This document shows, one piece after another, positions 62,377 through 64,000 of a DNA stretch of 64,000 nucleotides (the stretch's first letter is position 1; every line of letters starts with the position of its first letter). Under the pieces are notes generated by a model. That model did not search any database. It was not told where the DNA came from and was given only the letters and a program-made list of their open reading frames with translations. The DNA lies in contig NZ_JACOGG010000006.1 in the NCBI RefSeq assembly GCF_014284365.1, positions 175,658-239,657 of the forward strand, written 5' to 3'. Origin of the DNA: Cognatundibacterium rugosum. Lineage in GTDB: Bacteria; Pseudomonadota; Gammaproteobacteria; Burkholderiales; Burkholderiaceae_D. The position numbers were made by a program, and so were the translations under genes.

Positions 62377-63522
62377 TCACACCCATCGCGTATGCCCGGC
62401 ATCCAAAGTCCAACCATAGTCAGCACGACGGAGTCGATACAAGGACACCAAACCCAACTCTTCTGCGCGAGGCAAACGACGTTCAAGCGACTGCAGACTG
62501 GCGGCCATGAAATCGCCATCATCGCCACTGTGTTCTATGCCCAAAGCATGCCCATATTCATGCAGAAGTACGGAGAGCATATCCATCTTGCCATCGGCGG
62601 CTGAACCTGCTTTGGCGATCCAGACGTCAGGATTGGAAGTCGGTAAGAACTCGTCGTTTTGATCTGGTGTGCTGTCGATGAACCAGCCGTGACCTGCGGC
62701 GTTGGTATCCAGGGTGATTTGGGCACCAGTACCAGTTCCAAACGTTTCGCCTAAGCTTTTCTCATCAACTTTTCCTAACTGAACAGAAACGGACGAAAGT
62801 GGTTCCCAGCTATTCAAGAAAGCAACCTTCTTCATTTTTATTGTTGGGCAAACTTTTTGATTTTCCGAATCATCAGCAATATTCACGATCACCAAGTTTA
62901 AGATGACTTTATAAATTTTCCCATTCGCCTCTACTGAAAATTCAACAAGATCACGACCACGAAAACCCGGCTCCGGATTATACGAATAATAGCCGTAGCC
63001 ATTATTCGCTCTTATTTTCTTCAATTTACCGTGTTTCGGAGCGGTTAAAAGGATTGGATCCAAATGTGCCTCATCAATTGGGTTCTCATTCGTATTTCCC
63101 ATTATTCTTACATAAATTGCAGGATCAAGAACGCGATCAGCAGAGCGTGGATCGGCTCCTTCTCTATTTTCAATTTGTTGGCAATTTAAGATGATGTAAT
63201 TGAACTTATTTTTTCCGGATGATGACTCTATCGATTGAGATTTCACCGCTTGAGCTTGAGTTGCTTCTACAACATAGTTATGGACATTATCTAACTCGAA
63301 CATCATTTGTTCCTTAGGTGAGATTACAGAATTCGCATAAATTTTCAGCGCCTCCAATTGTTCTTGAGGCGACAAATTGGTTCCGGCATCTTTAAAGGTA
63401 CTGCCTGAGGCACTCGCGCTGTCCAATGTTAGTTTCTTAGCGCCGCCTATTTCTAACGGTTTTGGCACTTTCAAATAGACATGGAAATGGTTGTGATGAC
63501 CTTTGATATTTGATGGACTCAA
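62377..63522 (-). CDS. Matrixin-type metalloprotease, apparently truncated
   Basis: A 381-residue open frame. The start is TTG and a TGA lies directly before it. The first residues GHHNHFHVYLKVP look like the end of a peptidase M15 or murein endopeptidase domain, so the N-terminal part has been lost. Then come a linker, an Ig/cadherin-like domain (about 150-210: APKHGKLKK...YYSYNPEPGFRG) and a zinc protease domain with HEYGHALGIEHS at 321-332 (HExxHxxGxxH) and a following FMAAS Met turn. The C-terminal 20 residues differ from the usual pattern after RRLPRAEEL. The 62.8-63.5 kb part is AT-rich, unlike its neighbours. No ribosome site. Possibly inactive. Confidence 0.6.
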   Translation of the reverse strand: MSPSNIKGHHNHFHVYLKVPKPLEIGGAKKLTLDSASASGSTFKDAGTNLSPQEQLEALKIYANSVISPKEQMMFELDNVHNYVVEATQAQAVKSQSIESSSGKNKFNYIILNCQQIENREGADPRSADRVLDPAIYVRIMGNTNENPIDEAHLDPILLTAPKHGKLKKIRANNGYGYYSYNPEPGFRGRDLVEFSVEANGKIYKVILNLVIVNIADDSENQKVCPTIKMKKVAFLNSWEPLSSVSVQLGKVDEKSLGETFGTGTGAQITLDTNAAGHGWFIDSTPDQNDEFLPTSNPDVWIAKAGSAADGKMDMLSVLLHEYGHALGIEHSGDDGDFMAASLQSLERRLPRAEELGLVSLYRLRRADYGWTLDAGHTRWV

Positions 63523-63704
63523 TCAAGGCCGTAACCCGCACAAATAGGGCACTTCACGATGCGTCACATGAATTAGCTACCGCCGTTAAGATGGATCAAA
63601 TCACCAACAGCCCTATCGTAAGGCTAAACGCCCTGATCCTCCAAACGAGAAAAGGTCAAACAAGGCCAATCTACAACCTAATTGAACAAACCATGCTTGA
63701 ATGA
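63513..63704 (+). CDS. Unrecognised small ORF
   Basis: A 63-residue open frame from the ATG at 63513, encoding a mixed-charge peptide (ALHDASHELATAVKMDQITN, and a second part rich in L, Q, R). Its first nine bases overlap the opposite-strand protease frame. No clear ribosome site and no recognised motif. It may be a real small gene, or the tail of something rearranged; low confidence. Confidence 0.3.
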   Translation: MDSIKAVTRTNRALHDASHELATAVKMDQITNSPIVRLNALILQTRKGQTRPIYNLIEQTMLE

Positions 63705-63873
63705 ATTGGTATGAAAGTCATTCCCATGCGGCGCATCAGGATGCGCCCTACCTGGAGATTGCCTCTTACTGTGTTGAGTAAAAAAACTGGAATGGCGCAA
63801 GGTTTACATGCTGCGCCAAGTTAGTGGTAGTCGTGCGTCATTTTGATTGCTTCGACGAGCCGCAAAGCCAAGC
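63705..63873. other. Palindromes next to the insertion sequence
   Basis: GGCGCATC-AG-GATGCGCC at 63730-63747, and TGGCGCA/TGCGCCA at 63793-63799 and 63812-63818. They resemble REP-like or terminator palindromes. No gene that I can support. Confidence 0.4.
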
Positions 63874-64000
63874 GTAAGCGCCCGGTCATCACAGGTTGAC
63901 CGGTTCTGATATGGATGATGGAAATTATTGAGCAAGCTTCCAGTTGTGTGGCAGTAGTTCGCCGATGCGGCTGAATGGTTGCAATGGTAGCCTTTCCAAT
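63874..64000 (-). mobile_element. IS66-family insertion sequence, end only
   Basis: Starts at GTAAGCG (63874), the terminal inverted-repeat sequence of IS66-family elements, and continues to the window edge. It contains the transposase C-terminus on the minus strand. The other end and the 8-base target duplication lie outside. Confidence 0.72.
63925..64000 (-). CDS. IS66 family transposase, C-terminal fragment (partial)
   Basis: The last 24 codons of a transposase, entering from the right edge and ending with a TAA at 63925-63927. The peptide includes PLQPFSRIGELLPHNWKLAQ; the terminal (R)IxELLPxNW is the recurring C-terminus of IS66 TnpC transposases. Stop to element end is about 50 bases, as expected. 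Whether the gene is intact cannot be seen. Confidence 0.78.
   Translation of the reverse strand, partial: LERLPLQPFSRIGELLPHNWKLAQ

Overview
The window looks like core chromosome of a betaproteobacterium in the order Burkholderiales, most likely Oxalobacteraceae (Undibacterium, Herminiimonas or Janthinobacterium-like). The reasons are the gene content and order (pilMNOPQ beside a divergent PBP1a gene, aroK-aroB, dgt; cyaY-lptM; resB-ccsB-cytochrome c4-engB-hemB; cutA-dsbD; pyrC-DUF3025), the protein sequences, and a base composition near 50% GC. The genus is a guess. No tRNA, rRNA, CRISPR array or prophage is visible.

Layout. 1-4.6 kb: the 5' end of thiC with its TPP riboswitch and promoter, then valS and a secreted DUF2147 protein. 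4.9-8.8 kb: two chemoreceptors flanking a ydcH-like gene. 8.8-17 kb (minus strand): pyrC-DUF3025, a glutamate/aspartate ABC importer (gltIJKL) with a second binding-protein paralogue, and glutamate dehydrogenase, together a block for acidic amino acid uptake and catabolism. 17-20 kb: a HypT-like LysR regulator behind an Atm1-type exporter. 20-25.8 kb: thioesterase, PhoD phosphatase, FadD, a 3-hydroxyisobutyrate dehydrogenase family enzyme and a PagL-like lipid A deacylase. 25.9-30.9 kb: a branched-chain amino acid importer in which LivM and LivG are fused.

31-42.4 kb (minus strand): pilM-N-O-P-Q, a large lipoprotein with nine Ig-like repeats, a fused shikimate kinase/dehydroquinate synthase, dgt and DUF4197. 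This probably works as a type IV pilus and aromatic biosynthesis cluster, and the repeat lipoprotein inserted after pilQ is the most striking gene in the window. 42.9-49 kb: PBP1a, frataxin, LptM, a lipid acyltransferase, an outer-membrane protein, and the periplasmic methionine sulfoxide reductase MsrPQ. 49-55.7 kb: System II cytochrome c maturation (ResB, CcsB), cytochrome c4, EngB and HemB, so haem synthesis and cytochrome assembly lie together. 55.7-62.1 kb: CorA-type transporter, exonuclease I, GNAT, 1-Cys peroxiredoxin, DsbD and CutA.

The last 1.9 kb is accessory: a coding relic, an apparently 5'-truncated matrixin-type metalloprotease in AT-richer DNA, an orphan ORF, palindromes, and the end of an IS66-family element running off the window. 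The main non-coding candidates are a minus-strand small RNA with a C-rich segment upstream of hemB, an 11-bp tandem repeat resembling PmrA-type half-sites after hemB, a structured livK-livH spacer, and palindromes in the gdhA and gltI control regions.
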